Shown piece after piece: positions 1-7,562 of a stretch of 64,000 nt of DNA. Every line of letters starts with the position of its first letter. Within the stretch, counting starts at the first letter, position 1. The notes below the pieces were generated by a model. That model had not been told where the DNA came from and did not search any database. It saw only the letters and a list, made by a program, of their open reading frames with translations. Position numbers and translations under genes: made by a program. The stretch comes from CAG-303 sp034172985 (GTDB taxonomy: Bacteria > Bacillota > Clostridia > Lachnospirales > Lachnospiraceae), in contig JAXFDY010000099.1 in the NCBI GenBank assembly GCA_034172985.1, forward strand, positions 1 through 64,000, given 5' to 3'.

Positions 1-995
1 GAAGGTTCAACAGATGCAAGATATGCCTTAACTGTCTGCTTTCCGTCTTCAGCCTTTACATATGTCTGCTCAAAAAGGCTGATTTCCTTAATCTGCTTAG
101 ATATACGTCCATCTACTAAGCCGCTGAAAATCTTATCTCCAACAATTGCATCTTTGTCAGCCATAGCAAGTGAGATGATTCCATTCTTTGCATCTTCTGA
201 AAGGAAGTTAAATAAATAATTCATATTATTGCTCTTCTCTTCATAAATTGCAATATCCTCATCAGACCATACCTTATCACTAACAGCCTTTTCAATTAAT
301 TTCTTTAATATCGGCTTAGGAAGAGTTGCAGGATCATTTAACGCACTTTCAATTGTGATTTTTCTTAATGAAACAAGCTCATCCTCAGAGATATCCTCTC
401 TCTTGATATACTGAGGATTCATAGCTGCCACCTGCATTGCTACATTTTTAAGTGCTTCCTTAACTGCATCACTCATAACATCTGCCTTAGCTTCTACTAA
501 GACACCGATTCTTCCACCACCATGAATATATGGAACTACAACACCTTCTGACTGAATCTTTGCAAATCTTCTGATTGTAAGGTTCTCTCCGATAACTGCA
601 ATCTGGCTTACAAGCTCTTCCTTAACTGTCTTAGACTCATCCTTAACAAATTTTTCTTCCAATAACTCTTCTGCTGTTGTTGCACTTGTAGCGAACACCT
701 GCTCTACAACGTCTGATACAAATGCACCAAACTTCTCGTTCTTTGCAACAAAGTCTGTCTCTGAATTTACTTCTACGATAACACCAGTCTTGTCGTTCTT
801 AACCTCTACACGTACAATACCTTCTGCTGCAATTCTTCCGGCCTTCTTTACTGCTGTAGCTTCGCCTTTTTCTCTTAATACCTCGATTGCCTTGTCGAAA
901 TCACCGTCTGTCTCAACTAAAGCTTTCTTACAGTTCATAACGCCTGCGCCTGTCATTTCTCTAAGCTGCTTTACCATAGCTGCTGTAATTTCCAT
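1..995 (-). CDS. tsf: Elongation factor Ts (3' end outside window)
   Basis: EF-Ts is the guanine-nucleotide exchange factor that regenerates EF-Tu-GTP during translation. The N-terminus carries the UBA-like signature REMTGAGVMNCKKAL and the core exchange motif NSETDFVAKNEKF, both diagnostic of the family. The ATG at 995 follows GGAGGA at a good distance. At least 331 codons lie in the window and the family C-terminal end has not been reached. EF-Ts is usually about 280-310 residues, so this one is long. The extra length lies between the MNPQYIKREDIS block and the helix before SLFEQTYVKAEDGKQTV (roughly bases 130-330). It follows rpsB by 135 bases, the usual rpsB-tsf pair. Identity is certain; the role of the extra segment is unknown. 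Confidence 0.97.
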   Translation of the reverse strand, partial: MEITAAMVKQLREMTGAGVMNCKKALVETDGDFDKAIEVLREKGEATAVKKAGRIAAEGIVRVEVKNDKTGVIVEVNSETDFVAKNEKFGAFVSDVVEQVFATSATTAEELLEEKFVKDESKTVKEELVSQIAVIGENLTIRRFAKIQSEGVVVPYIHGGGRIGVLVEAKADVMSDAVKEALKNVAMQVAAMNPQYIKREDISEDELVSLRKITIESALNDPATLPKPILKKLIEKAVSDKVWSDEDIAIYEEKSNNMNYLFNFLSEDAKNGIISLAMADKDAIVGDKIFSGLVDGRISKQIKEISLFEQTYVKAEDGKQTVKAYLASVEP

Positions 996-1042
996 TGTAA
1001 TATCCTCCATATATTAAATATTTTTTCCATTTATTCTAGTAA

Positions 1043-1070
1043 TGCGCCGAATTTAAATAAAATCGGCGCA
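1043..1070 (-). other. Hairpin between rpsB and tsf
   Basis: TGCGCCGA and TCGGCGCA form a perfect 8-bp GC-rich stem with a 12-base loop. No T run follows on the minus strand, so it does not look like a full terminator. A second small inverted repeat (ACCGC/GCGGT) lies at about 1090-1105. Such hairpins between ribosomal genes may tune the rpsB:tsf ratio by partial termination or RNA processing; that role is inference. Confidence 0.5.
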
Positions 1071-1130
1071 CCCTTTATATCCCATTATAGACCGCCTGCG
1101 GTTTATAATCTATTAAATTTCCTGCTTAAA

Positions 1131-1865
1131 TTAAGCTTCTACAACTTCCTCTTCAGCTTCAGCAGTTACATCAACTGCTTCTTCACCCTGATTTGCTTCG
1201 ATAACAGCATCAGCCATCTTAGCTACAATTAACTTAACAGCTCTGATTGCATCATCATTACCAGGAATTACATAGTCAAGTTCTTCAGGATCACAGTTTG
1301 TATCTGCAATACCGATAAGAGGAATTCCAAGTGCATGAGCTTCCTGTACACAAATTCTTTCCTTCTTAGGATCTACTACAAAAATAGCATCCGGAAGCTT
1401 CTTCATTTCCTTGATACCGCCAAGATTCTTCTCAAGCTTATCCCATTCCTTCTTTAATTCAATAACTTCCTTCTTAGGAAGAACATCGAATGTACCATCT
1501 TCAGCCATAGCTTCGATTTCTTTTAACTTAGCAATTCTTGACTGAATTGTCTTGAAGTTGGTGAGCATACCACCTAACCATCTCTCATTTACATAGTACA
1601 TACCGCATCTCTCAGCTTCTGTCTTTACAGCATCCTGAGCCTGCTTCTTTGTACCAACAAAAAGAATTGTACCACCTTCAGCAACGATATCTGATACTGC
1701 CTTATAAGCTTCATCTACCTTACCTACAGACTTCTGTAAGTCGATGATATAGATACCATTTCTCTCTGTGTAGATGTACTCTGCCATCTTAGGGTTCCAT
1801 CTTCTTGTCTGATGTCCAAAATGAACACCTGCTTCTAATAACTGTTTCATTGAAATTACGCTCAT
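1131..1865 (-). CDS. rpsB: 30S ribosomal protein S2
   Basis: S2 is a structural protein of the small ribosomal subunit, bound between head and body. The reading frame is open further upstream, but I place the start at the ATG at 1865. That gives MSVISMKQLLEAGVHFGHQ, the standard S2 N-terminus, with GGAGGT 7 bases upstream. The protein is then 244 aa, the normal size. The GVHFGHQTRRWNPKM motif (about residues 13-27) and VNERWLGGMLTNFKTI are family signatures. The C-terminus has a short acidic tail. It is followed by tsf and preceded by its own tandem promoters and a leader of about 125 bases. Confidence 0.97.
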   Translation of the reverse strand: MSVISMKQLLEAGVHFGHQTRRWNPKMAEYIYTERNGIYIIDLQKSVGKVDEAYKAVSDIVAEGGTILFVGTKKQAQDAVKTEAERCGMYYVNERWLGGMLTNFKTIQSRIAKLKEIEAMAEDGTFDVLPKKEVIELKKEWDKLEKNLGGIKEMKKLPDAIFVVDPKKERICVQEAHALGIPLIGIADTNCDPEELDYVIPGNDDAIRAVKLIVAKMADAVIEANQGEEAVDVTAEAEEEVVEA

Positions 1866-1990
1866 TTTAATACCTCCAGGTTTTCTTTTTTTCTTCCGCA
1901 TACCTCATCTTTCGGAGAAACCCTGAGCCGGCACCATTCCGAAATCCGTATACGTGTATTCTAGCGACTGACTATGTACACACAATCAGC
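1866..1990 (-). promoter_or_regulatory. rpsB mRNA leader with possible structure
   Basis: A long untranslated leader is expected from the promoter at 1997-2025. A 7-bp stem TTTCGGA/TCCGAAA (1910-1916 with 1938-1944) encloses a GC-rich loop, and a CGTATACG palindrome lies just before it. Leaders of ribosomal-protein operons often carry a feedback site for the encoded protein. I cannot match this one to a known S2-binding motif, so the regulatory role is inference. Confidence 0.35.
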
Positions 1991-1996
1991 CTTTAA

Positions 1997-2025
1997 ATAC
2001 TACCACATATTTTGTTATTATGCAA
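1997..2025 (-). promoter_or_regulatory. Sigma-A-type promoter of rpsB-tsf (proximal)
   Basis: On the minus strand TTGCAT, 17 bases, then TAGTAT, preceded by TGG (extended -10). The predicted start is near base 1990. Confidence 0.6.
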
Positions 2026-2046
2026 GCAGTTTTTTTATTTTGTCAA
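2017..2046 (-). promoter_or_regulatory. Sigma-A-type promoter of rpsB-tsf (distal)
   Basis: On the minus strand TTGACA, 18 bases, then CATAAT. It overlaps the stop codon of the preceding gene and the proximal promoter. No terminator separates the motility operon from rpsB, so read-through plus these promoters probably both feed rpsB. Confidence 0.5.
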
Positions 2047-2532
2047 CATTTTTGCTATTTCTTCATAACTCATACCTTCTCTGAGTGTATAGATTCCCTT
2101 CTGGATTCTTCCCTCGTACCCCTGCTCTATCAGATATTTATCAAAGGCATTTGCATCATCGATGATACCATATTTCTGTAACTCCTCGCATACAGCGATA
2201 GAATCCATTTCCTGAGATATCGTAAACTCGACTTCCACCACACTGTTGCTTTGAGGTTCTGTTGTTTTCTCTTCAACTTCTGCAGTTGTTTCTTCCAGAG
2301 TAGTTTCTTCCAGAGTGGTTTCTTCCGAAACCTGTTTACTTTCTTCTTTAACATGATTTTCAACAGAAGTTTCTTCCTCTGCAGTTGCTTTTCCATATAC
2401 CATTCCCAGTTCTTTTGCTCTGGAAACCACCTTTACATCGGACATCTGATAGGAATACAATAAAAAAAGCAGAACTGTAGCTACTATAAGACCCGTTCCA
2501 AATCCTCGCAAAAAATATTTTATCTTCATCAT
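2035..2532 (-). CDS. Membrane-anchored protein with an MltG/YceG-type N-terminal domain only
   Basis: The protein has 165 aa. A transmembrane segment lies at about residues 9-28, inside a basic N-terminus. Residues about 48-96 are low-complexity and Glu/Thr-rich, with EETTL repeats. The last 65 residues (from EFTISQEMDSIAVCEELQKY to SYEEIAKMLTK) resemble the LysM-like subdomain that precedes the catalytic domain in endolytic transglycosylase MltG. The catalytic part, with its essential Glu, is absent, so lytic activity is not expected. A wall-binding or accessory role outside the membrane is inference. It is the last gene before rpsB; its stop codon overlaps the distal rpsB promoter. The start at 2532 (ATGATG) follows GAGGA. 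Confidence 0.7.
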   Translation of the reverse strand: MMKIKYFLRGFGTGLIVATVLLFLLYSYQMSDVKVVSRAKELGMVYGKATAEEETSVENHVKEESKQVSEETTLEETTLEETTAEVEEKTTEPQSNSVVEVEFTISQEMDSIAVCEELQKYGIIDDANAFDKYLIEQGYEGRIQKGIYTLREGMSYEEIAKMLTK

Positions 2533-2546
2533 TCATTCCTCTACTT

Positions 2547-3206
2547 TTACTTAAAAAGTCCCAGTACAAGATTTACCTCACCCACTCCAAGGTTTAATGT
2601 CTGGGCAATTTCAACATTTGTTTTTCCCTGCTGATACAGTTCCAAAATCTGATCTTTTTTTTCGGCTCCACTTGTCGGCTCAATCACAGATTTTGATTTT
2701 CTGTTTTTTCTGATCTGTGGTTTTTCCTGAACACCTGGCTCAATCTCTTTCTTCTCCACAGTCTTTACTTTTTCTTCCGCCACATCTGGTTTTTTATCTG
2801 TCTTTGTTTCCTCTGACATTTTCTTTACACTTACTTTTACAGCCTCAATATCCCTCACTGTATTTTTCAGGGTTGCTTCCTTATCATTCAGCATATTATA
2901 TAAAAACATTACTTCATTATGGTTATTTTCAATATTCTTTAATACATCTTCGGAATAATTTCCCACCGCCATAATCTTCTGATTCGCCAGCTTATCTAAT
3001 TTAGCTTCTGTATTTTCAAGGACATCATCTGATATCTGGTCAAGACGGTTTTGAATCTCTTCTTTTATTATATCCTGAGCCATATTTCTCATATCCTGCT
3101 GGCTTTCCTCTATATTGATCTTATCGCTTTTTTTCTCTTTCACAAAAAAACTGGCAGCAAAAATTACAATTCCTGTCAAAATCAAACATATTTCCATCGT
3201 ACCCAT
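2547..3206 (-). CDS. SwrB-like membrane-anchored coiled-coil protein (DUF6115 type)
   Basis: The protein has 219 aa. A single transmembrane segment (about residues 5-22) leads into a long Glu/Lys/Asn-rich predicted coiled coil (about 30-130). A charged linker follows, then a small C-terminal helix-turn-helix-like unit (DQILELYQQGKTNVEIAQTL). This architecture, and the position between sigma-D and rpsB, match Bacillus SwrB, a membrane protein that promotes assembly of the flagellar export apparatus. I see architecture and synteny, not clear sequence identity, so SwrB orthology is inference. It probably sits in the cytoplasmic membrane with the coiled coil inside the cell. A ribosome site (AAGGTG) precedes the ATG at 3206. 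Confidence 0.6.
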   Translation of the reverse strand: MGTMEICLILTGIVIFAASFFVKEKKSDKINIEESQQDMRNMAQDIIKEEIQNRLDQISDDVLENTEAKLDKLANQKIMAVGNYSEDVLKNIENNHNEVMFLYNMLNDKEATLKNTVRDIEAVKVSVKKMSEETKTDKKPDVAEEKVKTVEKKEIEPGVQEKPQIRKNRKSKSVIEPTSGAEKKDQILELYQQGKTNVEIAQTLNLGVGEVNLVLGLFK

Positions 3207-3217
3207 GTATCTTCACC

Positions 3218-3529
3218 TTACACCTTTACATCAAAGCTCTTTCTCTCTTTTATCGTCACAGAACCCTCTTCATTTCCATTCTGCTTTCTATGCCTTCCAC
3301 CATCGCCAAAATATTCATTGGAACCTTTTTCTTTGGCATCATGTTTTTTTCCTCGATTTTCCGCATCATCCTTCTGATTGACGTCTCGTATTTTGACTTC
3401 CACTTCCCGCTTATTTTGCTCTAATGCATTTGCATGATTCAGAAATGGTCTCTCGCTTTCATTTTGATTGACCGTGGCCATATCCTGATTTCTCTGCACT
3501 ACCCCTTGAAATTCAACTGGTCTTATCAT
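3218..3529 (-). CDS. Small hydrophilic protein of the motility operon, unknown function
   Basis: The protein has 103 aa, with no signal peptide or transmembrane segment. It opens with a moderately hydrophobic stretch, MIRPVEFQGVVQRNQ. The rest is strongly charged and Gln/Asn/Lys/Glu-rich and probably largely disordered. GGAGGA lies directly upstream of the ATG at 3529. It sits between fapA and the SwrB-like gene and points the same way, so it is probably co-transcribed. I recognise no family; the locus suggests a link to motility or cell surface, no more than that. Confidence 0.6.
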   Translation of the reverse strand: MIRPVEFQGVVQRNQDMATVNQNESERPFLNHANALEQNKREVEVKIRDVNQKDDAENRGKKHDAKEKGSNEYFGDGGRHRKQNGNEEGSVTIKERKSFDVKV

Positions 3530-3567
3530 TGCATTTCCTCCAAAATATTTTAAATACCGACATTTGA

Positions 3568-3603
3568 GCGAAGCAAAAACTACCTATGCAGATTTTACTT
3601 CGC
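3568..3603 (-). other. Intercistronic hairpin after fapA
   Basis: GCGAAG pairs with CTTCGC, and the stem extends through a mismatch to AAAA/TTTT, around a loop of about 13 bases. It is followed by a mixed sequence rather than a T run, so it is more likely an RNA-processing or stability element than a terminator. Confidence 0.4.
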
Positions 3604-3610
3604 CCTTATT

Positions 3611-5209
3611 CTACCATATACCAGAAACAATTTCACCATTTTTCAGTGTAAATTGACAATGACTGAGTGTGTCATGAAGAATAATAAAGTTTCCGGATAT
3701 TGTTATTTTGGTTCCTGAATGAATATCCTTTACTACCATAATTTTTGCATTTACATCTGTAGAAAGAGAATCCATCTTTTCTTCATACTCGTTTTGCAAA
3801 GTTTTGATTTCCGTTTTATCCATAATTATGGTTTTTGTAAATTGATTAATCATCCCCTGCTTTTCTTTGTCCAGAGTACCAAGTTCCTGCTTTTTCCGAA
3901 ATACCGCCAACAACTGATCCAATTTATCAACTTCAGCCGTCTTGTTTTTAATCTGGATTTCTATTTCTTTGATTCTATCTCTGATAGATGGGTCTATCCC
4001 CACTTCTACGGCGGTAGAAGACCCCATAGTTGTTCCAATGGAGGTGGCTTCTATGAGATTTGTGGCTCTGACATATCCGCCTATAATACTTCCTCCCTTT
4101 CCTGAAACTTTTATTTCACCTTTTGCAGAAACATTGCTGTTAAAAATCGAGCCCGCTTCTATATTTCCCTCTGCGGAAATCGTAGCACTTTCAATAAATC
4201 CACATACCAGATTTCCCTTTGCCCGAATCACACATCGATTCATTCCCTGGATACCCCGGTGAAGAATCACATCTCCCCCTGCATCCAGCTCGGCACCTTC
4301 CACGACTCCATACACTTCTATATCGCCATCTGCTTTTAGCTTAAATCCAGTCCTTACATTGCCCCTGACAAGAATTGAACCGTTAAACGCTACGTCTCCG
4401 GTAGAATTATCCACATCATTCTCAATTTCATACAGATTTGAAACAAATACCCTGTCCCCTTCCAGCACAGCATAACCGTCTACATCGGAAATTAACTGCA
4501 GCTGATCTTCTGAAATTTTGATATTTTTTCCGTATTTAAAATAAACTTTTATTACTTTTTCCGGCGGAAGCTGGCCTCCATATACGTTATATCCCATCTC
4601 TCCCTTTATGGCCGGCGTAATATCTGCCAGAATATCACCTTTTCGCACATGTGCAATGTTATCCAGCTGATGAAAATCTACGGTTCCATCATCCTTTAAT
4701 CTTGGCTTCGCCTTTCTGTCTGTATCGAAATGATAAGTGATATAACCATCTTTTCCCTGAACCGGCTTTTGTCCTACAGCCACCAAAATATTTTTAAAAT
4801 ATTCCGGAGATGCTATATGTTTCTCAATCACATCGTCCTGAATTCCATATGTAACCTTATGATATTCCAGATCCCGTCTTATCTCTGATTCAGACATTCT
4901 ATTGCCTTTATTGCTTGGAGGATAAAATCTCACTACCGCATACATAGCATCCGGAGTAACTTTTATCTCCATTGTCTCATCAAACTGATAAGCTCCCTGA
5001 TTACATATTCTGACTCTTGTCGGCTGTTCTGCCCGCAATAAAGTCTCCTTGATAACATTTAAATCGTAATTTTCAATCTTATTTCGATCAAGAATCTCTG
5101 TTACTTCAGGAATCTTTAATTTCTCCCCATCAGAAACTGCAGGATAATAATTCATATATATCTCATTATCTTCAATATCAAGTGTGAAATAACTATTTGT
5201 ATACTGCAT
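3611..5209 (-). CDS. fapA: FapA family protein (DUF342, flagellar assembly protein A)
   Basis: The protein has 532 aa. Residues about 190-390 consist of short Gly/Ala-rich strands of the type GDIEVYGVVEGAELDAGGDV, typical of the FapA beta-helix of polymer-forming proteins. A coiled coil follows (about 405-480), then a small C-terminal beta domain. The N-terminal part (KVTPDAMYAVVRFYPPSNKG) matches the DUF342 N-terminal domain. The family is linked to flagellar assembly in Vibrio and occurs behind sigma-D in clostridial fla operons; its biochemical role is not settled. Cytoplasmic location is inferred from lack of signals. It starts 17 bases after fliA ends. Confidence 0.85.
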   Translation of the reverse strand: MQYTNSYFTLDIEDNEIYMNYYPAVSDGEKLKIPEVTEILDRNKIENYDLNVIKETLLRAEQPTRVRICNQGAYQFDETMEIKVTPDAMYAVVRFYPPSNKGNRMSESEIRRDLEYHKVTYGIQDDVIEKHIASPEYFKNILVAVGQKPVQGKDGYITYHFDTDRKAKPRLKDDGTVDFHQLDNIAHVRKGDILADITPAIKGEMGYNVYGGQLPPEKVIKVYFKYGKNIKISEDQLQLISDVDGYAVLEGDRVFVSNLYEIENDVDNSTGDVAFNGSILVRGNVRTGFKLKADGDIEVYGVVEGAELDAGGDVILHRGIQGMNRCVIRAKGNLVCGFIESATISAEGNIEAGSIFNSNVSAKGEIKVSGKGGSIIGGYVRATNLIEATSIGTTMGSSTAVEVGIDPSIRDRIKEIEIQIKNKTAEVDKLDQLLAVFRKKQELGTLDKEKQGMINQFTKTIIMDKTEIKTLQNEYEEKMDSLSTDVNAKIMVVKDIHSGTKITISGNFIILHDTLSHCQFTLKNGEIVSGIW

Positions 5210-5226
5210 TTATCTTCTCCTATTGT

Positions 5227-5994
5227 TTATGCTTTAAAAATATATCCCGTTTCATTTCCTAACTTAACTTTCATTTTTCCTAAAGCCTTTGTATGAAGCT
5301 GTGAAATTCTGGATTCTGAGACTTCTAAGATATTACTGATTTCTTTTAATGTCAACTCTTCATAATAATATAAAAGAATCACTTTCTTTTCTTTCTCCGT
5401 AAGTATATCCAAAGATTCCATGATAAGTTTCTTCAGTTCCTGTTTTTCCATCACATGTTCCGGCTGGTCATATGCATTTGCTTTCAACGGCTGTACTTCT
5501 TTTTCTCCGAGATTCTCCATAAACTCATCCAGAGAAATTACATTCGACACATTAGACTGTCCCTGCCAGCTCAAATATTCATCCGGGCTAATCCCCAGTT
5601 CATGTGCAATTTCCTCGTCTGTGGCAGTTCTTCCAAGCTCTGTCTCCAGCTTCGAAATAGCGGCATCCATCTTTTTTTGTTTCTGGCGAAGTGATCTTGG
5701 AATCCAATCCATTTTCCTTATCTGATCCAGTATAGCTCCTCTGATTCGCAGACTGGCATAGGTTTCAAACTTAATCCCTTTGCTGTAATCAAATTTGTCT
5801 ATGGCATCAATCAAACCAAAAATCCCATATCCCACTAAATCATCATATTCTACCGTATACCCCAGATACATGCTTAGGCGTCCTGCTACAATTTTCACCA
5901 GCGAAGCATACTCAAGTATTATTTTTTCTCTTAATTGTGGATTCCCCGTCTCCGTATACTCTTCCCACAATTTTGACTTCTCGATATCATTCAT
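5227..5994 (-). CDS. fliA: Flagellar RNA polymerase sigma factor (sigma-D / sigma-28)
   Basis: This sigma factor directs late flagellar, chemoreceptor and autolysin promoters. It has 255 aa, normal for FliA/SigD. Region 2 spans about residues 25-95 (DDLVGYGIFGLIDAIDKF and FETYASLRIRGAILDQIRK). Region 3 covers about 105-170, and region 4 carries the helix-turn-helix LTLKEISNILEVSESRISQ near residues 215-235. AAAGGTGATATT precedes the ATG at 5994. No flgM anti-sigma gene is in the window. It lies at the end of the long operon, as in Bacillus, where distance from the promoter limits its level and sets the fraction of motile cells; applying that here is inference. Confidence 0.95.
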   Translation of the reverse strand: MNDIEKSKLWEEYTETGNPQLREKIILEYASLVKIVAGRLSMYLGYTVEYDDLVGYGIFGLIDAIDKFDYSKGIKFETYASLRIRGAILDQIRKMDWIPRSLRQKQKKMDAAISKLETELGRTATDEEIAHELGISPDEYLSWQGQSNVSNVISLDEFMENLGEKEVQPLKANAYDQPEHVMEKQELKKLIMESLDILTEKEKKVILLYYYEELTLKEISNILEVSESRISQLHTKALGKMKVKLGNETGYIFKA

Positions 5995-6033
5995 AATATC
6001 ACCTTTCGTACATTTGATCGGTTATCGCATTTT

Positions 6034-6327
6034 TTAACTTTCTTCCGATTTCTTCGCTTCTTCCTCATTTTCCGTTTTATTGTCTGAAGTTTCCCCTTCC
6101 GCATCTTCTTCCATTAACGATTCTTCATTGAGGGCATCTTTTTCCAGCACCAGATACTTATCGACAAGCACTCTGATTATCTGACCTGCCACATAAAAAA
6201 CAACAAGAACCACTAATATAATAATCATCGACTGCAATGCACTATATCTGTTCAACAACGTAATAATTGTGGCAGAAAGACACCCTATTAATGTGACAAT
6301 TGCAGGAATATATTTTGTTCTTTTCAC
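6034..6327 (-). CDS. Small membrane protein between cheD and fliA, unknown function
   Basis: The protein has 97 aa. Two hydrophobic segments (about residues 8-25 and 33-53) form a likely hairpin in the membrane. The C-terminal third is a strongly acidic tail full of Glu, Asp and Ser (EESLMEEDAEGETSDNK). The start is GTG at 6327, with GAGG about 10 bases upstream. It begins 16 bases after cheD and ends 39 bases before fliA. I recognise no named family. Position alone suggests a motility role. Confidence 0.65.
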   Translation of the reverse strand: MKRTKYIPAIVTLIGCLSATIITLLNRYSALQSMIIILVVLVVFYVAGQIIRVLVDKYLVLEKDALNEESLMEEDAEGETSDNKTENEEEAKKSEES

Positions 6328-6343
6328 TTACTTCAAGCCTCTT

Positions 6344-6832
6344 CTAAATTTCTTTGATGGGTTTCCCCACGGATTTAATAATAAAACCGCCATCTTCTGA
6401 TTTTATAATCACAGTCCGGCCATAATTCAGACCAACATCTTCCGCCAGGATAGGAATATCAAGTTCTTTTAACTTTGCCTTAACGGCCTGAACATTACTT
6501 TCCCCCACACGAAATGATGTCTGCGCAGACCTGCCCATATTAAACATATCGGCTCCGCCCGCAATCTTTGCTACAATGCGCTTTTTATTCGCACCTTTCG
6601 CCAACATTAACCGTACAGTTTCCTCAATTCCCGTATCGGCGAACTTCGCAATATTTTCATTTCTCGTTATTTTCGTACTATCAGGCAGCATGATATGTGC
6701 CAACCCCGTTATTTTCGTCACACTATCATACAACGCAATTCCGACGCAAGAGCCTAATCCCAGCGTTGTAAGACTATCCGGATATGCACATACCTTTAAA
6801 TCTGCCATTCCAACTTTGATTATTTCGCCCAT
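6344..6832 (-). CDS. cheD: Chemoreceptor glutamine deamidase CheD
   Basis: CheD deamidates glutamines on chemoreceptors and, in the Bacillus type, binds CheC to raise its CheY-P phosphatase activity. It has 162 aa, the usual size. The catalytic Cys is in GLGSCVGIALYD (about residue 29) and the catalytic His in GLAHIMLP (about residue 47); both are intact. The start at 6832 gives MGEIIKVGMADLKVC, the normal family N-terminus. It follows cheC by 26 bases. Confidence 0.95.
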   Translation of the reverse strand: MGEIIKVGMADLKVCAYPDSLTTLGLGSCVGIALYDSVTKITGLAHIMLPDSTKITRNENIAKFADTGIEETVRLMLAKGANKKRIVAKIAGGADMFNMGRSAQTSFRVGESNVQAVKAKLKELDIPILAEDVGLNYGRTVIIKSEDGGFIIKSVGKPIKEI

Positions 6833-6858
6833 ATCATTATCCCAATAATCTCTTTCTG

Positions 6859-7488
6859 CTATTGAATTCCCAAGGATCCCAATATTACATCATATGATTC
6901 CAATTCAGGAATCAAAATAAAATAGCCATTCATATCTGATTCCTCATTGAATGTAGTTTCAATAAATAATACCTTATCTCCTATTCTTCCAAATTCAATT
7001 GCTGGAATACTCAGTATTGCACCTGCCATATCTACTTGCAAATGCGGAACACTTGTTACTATGTTTAAATGGGTCAGATCAGACAATGCAGACAAGTATG
7101 CACCCGTAATAATATTTCCGATTTCATTCAAAGCAGAAAAATGCATCTCGTCAAAATCATCATCTTCATTTAATGTTAAAGCTCCCATGTTTGTAAGCAA
7201 CATATTTACTAATTTTTTCGCTGATGCCAAATCAAGCATGAATAACATCATTCCATCTACATCCTCAGATAATGTCAGCAGAATCCCAACCATAGGTTCC
7301 TCCTCATTACCAATCAAAGATGTAATTTCCGTAAATCCCATCAGATTCACTTTAGGTACTTTCATATCGATTTTCGTATTAATCATCTTGGACAATGCAG
7401 TTGTTGCATTGCCTGCACCGATATTTCCTATTTCTTTTAATACATCATACTGAACAGAATTTAATCCGTCCAAAGTTATTTTTGCCAT
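6859..7488 (-). CDS. cheC: CheY-P phosphatase CheC
   Basis: CheC removes phosphate from CheY-P and is stimulated by CheD. It has 209 aa and contains both copies of the phosphatase helix motif: KEIGNIGAGNATTALSKM (about residues 14-32) and ALNEIGNIITGAYLSALS (about 114-131). Each keeps the Glu and Asn needed for catalysis. It sits between cheW and cheD, so partner genes are adjacent. A 74-base gap with a perfect hairpin separates it from cheW. Its ribosome site is AAGGGG. Confidence 0.95.
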   Translation of the reverse strand: MAKITLDGLNSVQYDVLKEIGNIGAGNATTALSKMINTKIDMKVPKVNLMGFTEITSLIGNEEEPMVGILLTLSEDVDGMMLFMLDLASAKKLVNMLLTNMGALTLNEDDDFDEMHFSALNEIGNIITGAYLSALSDLTHLNIVTSVPHLQVDMAGAILSIPAIEFGRIGDKVLFIETTFNEESDMNGYFILIPELESYDVILGSLGIQ

Positions 7489-7509
7489 TTGGAATACCCC
7501 TTACACATT

Positions 7510-7535
7510 GCAGTCAATTCACCTGAATTGACTGC
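7510..7535 (-). other. Perfect intercistronic hairpin between cheW and cheC
   Basis: GCAGTCAATTC, a four-base loop, then GAATTGACTGC form an 11-bp perfect stem. No T run follows on the minus strand, so simple termination is unlikely. It may protect or process the mRNA and so set relative levels of cheW and cheC; this is inference. Confidence 0.6.
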
Positions 7536-7562
7536 CCTTTCAGTTATTACAATGTTTATAAT

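Noticed and set aside
790..1017. Plus-strand open frame of 75 codons opposite tsf
   Set aside because: It overlaps the clear tsf start and N-terminal domain on the other strand and has no independent support.
6630..6660. GCCGATAC inside cheD as a sigma-D -10
   Set aside because: No TAAA at the needed distance on the minus strand; it is ordinary coding sequence.
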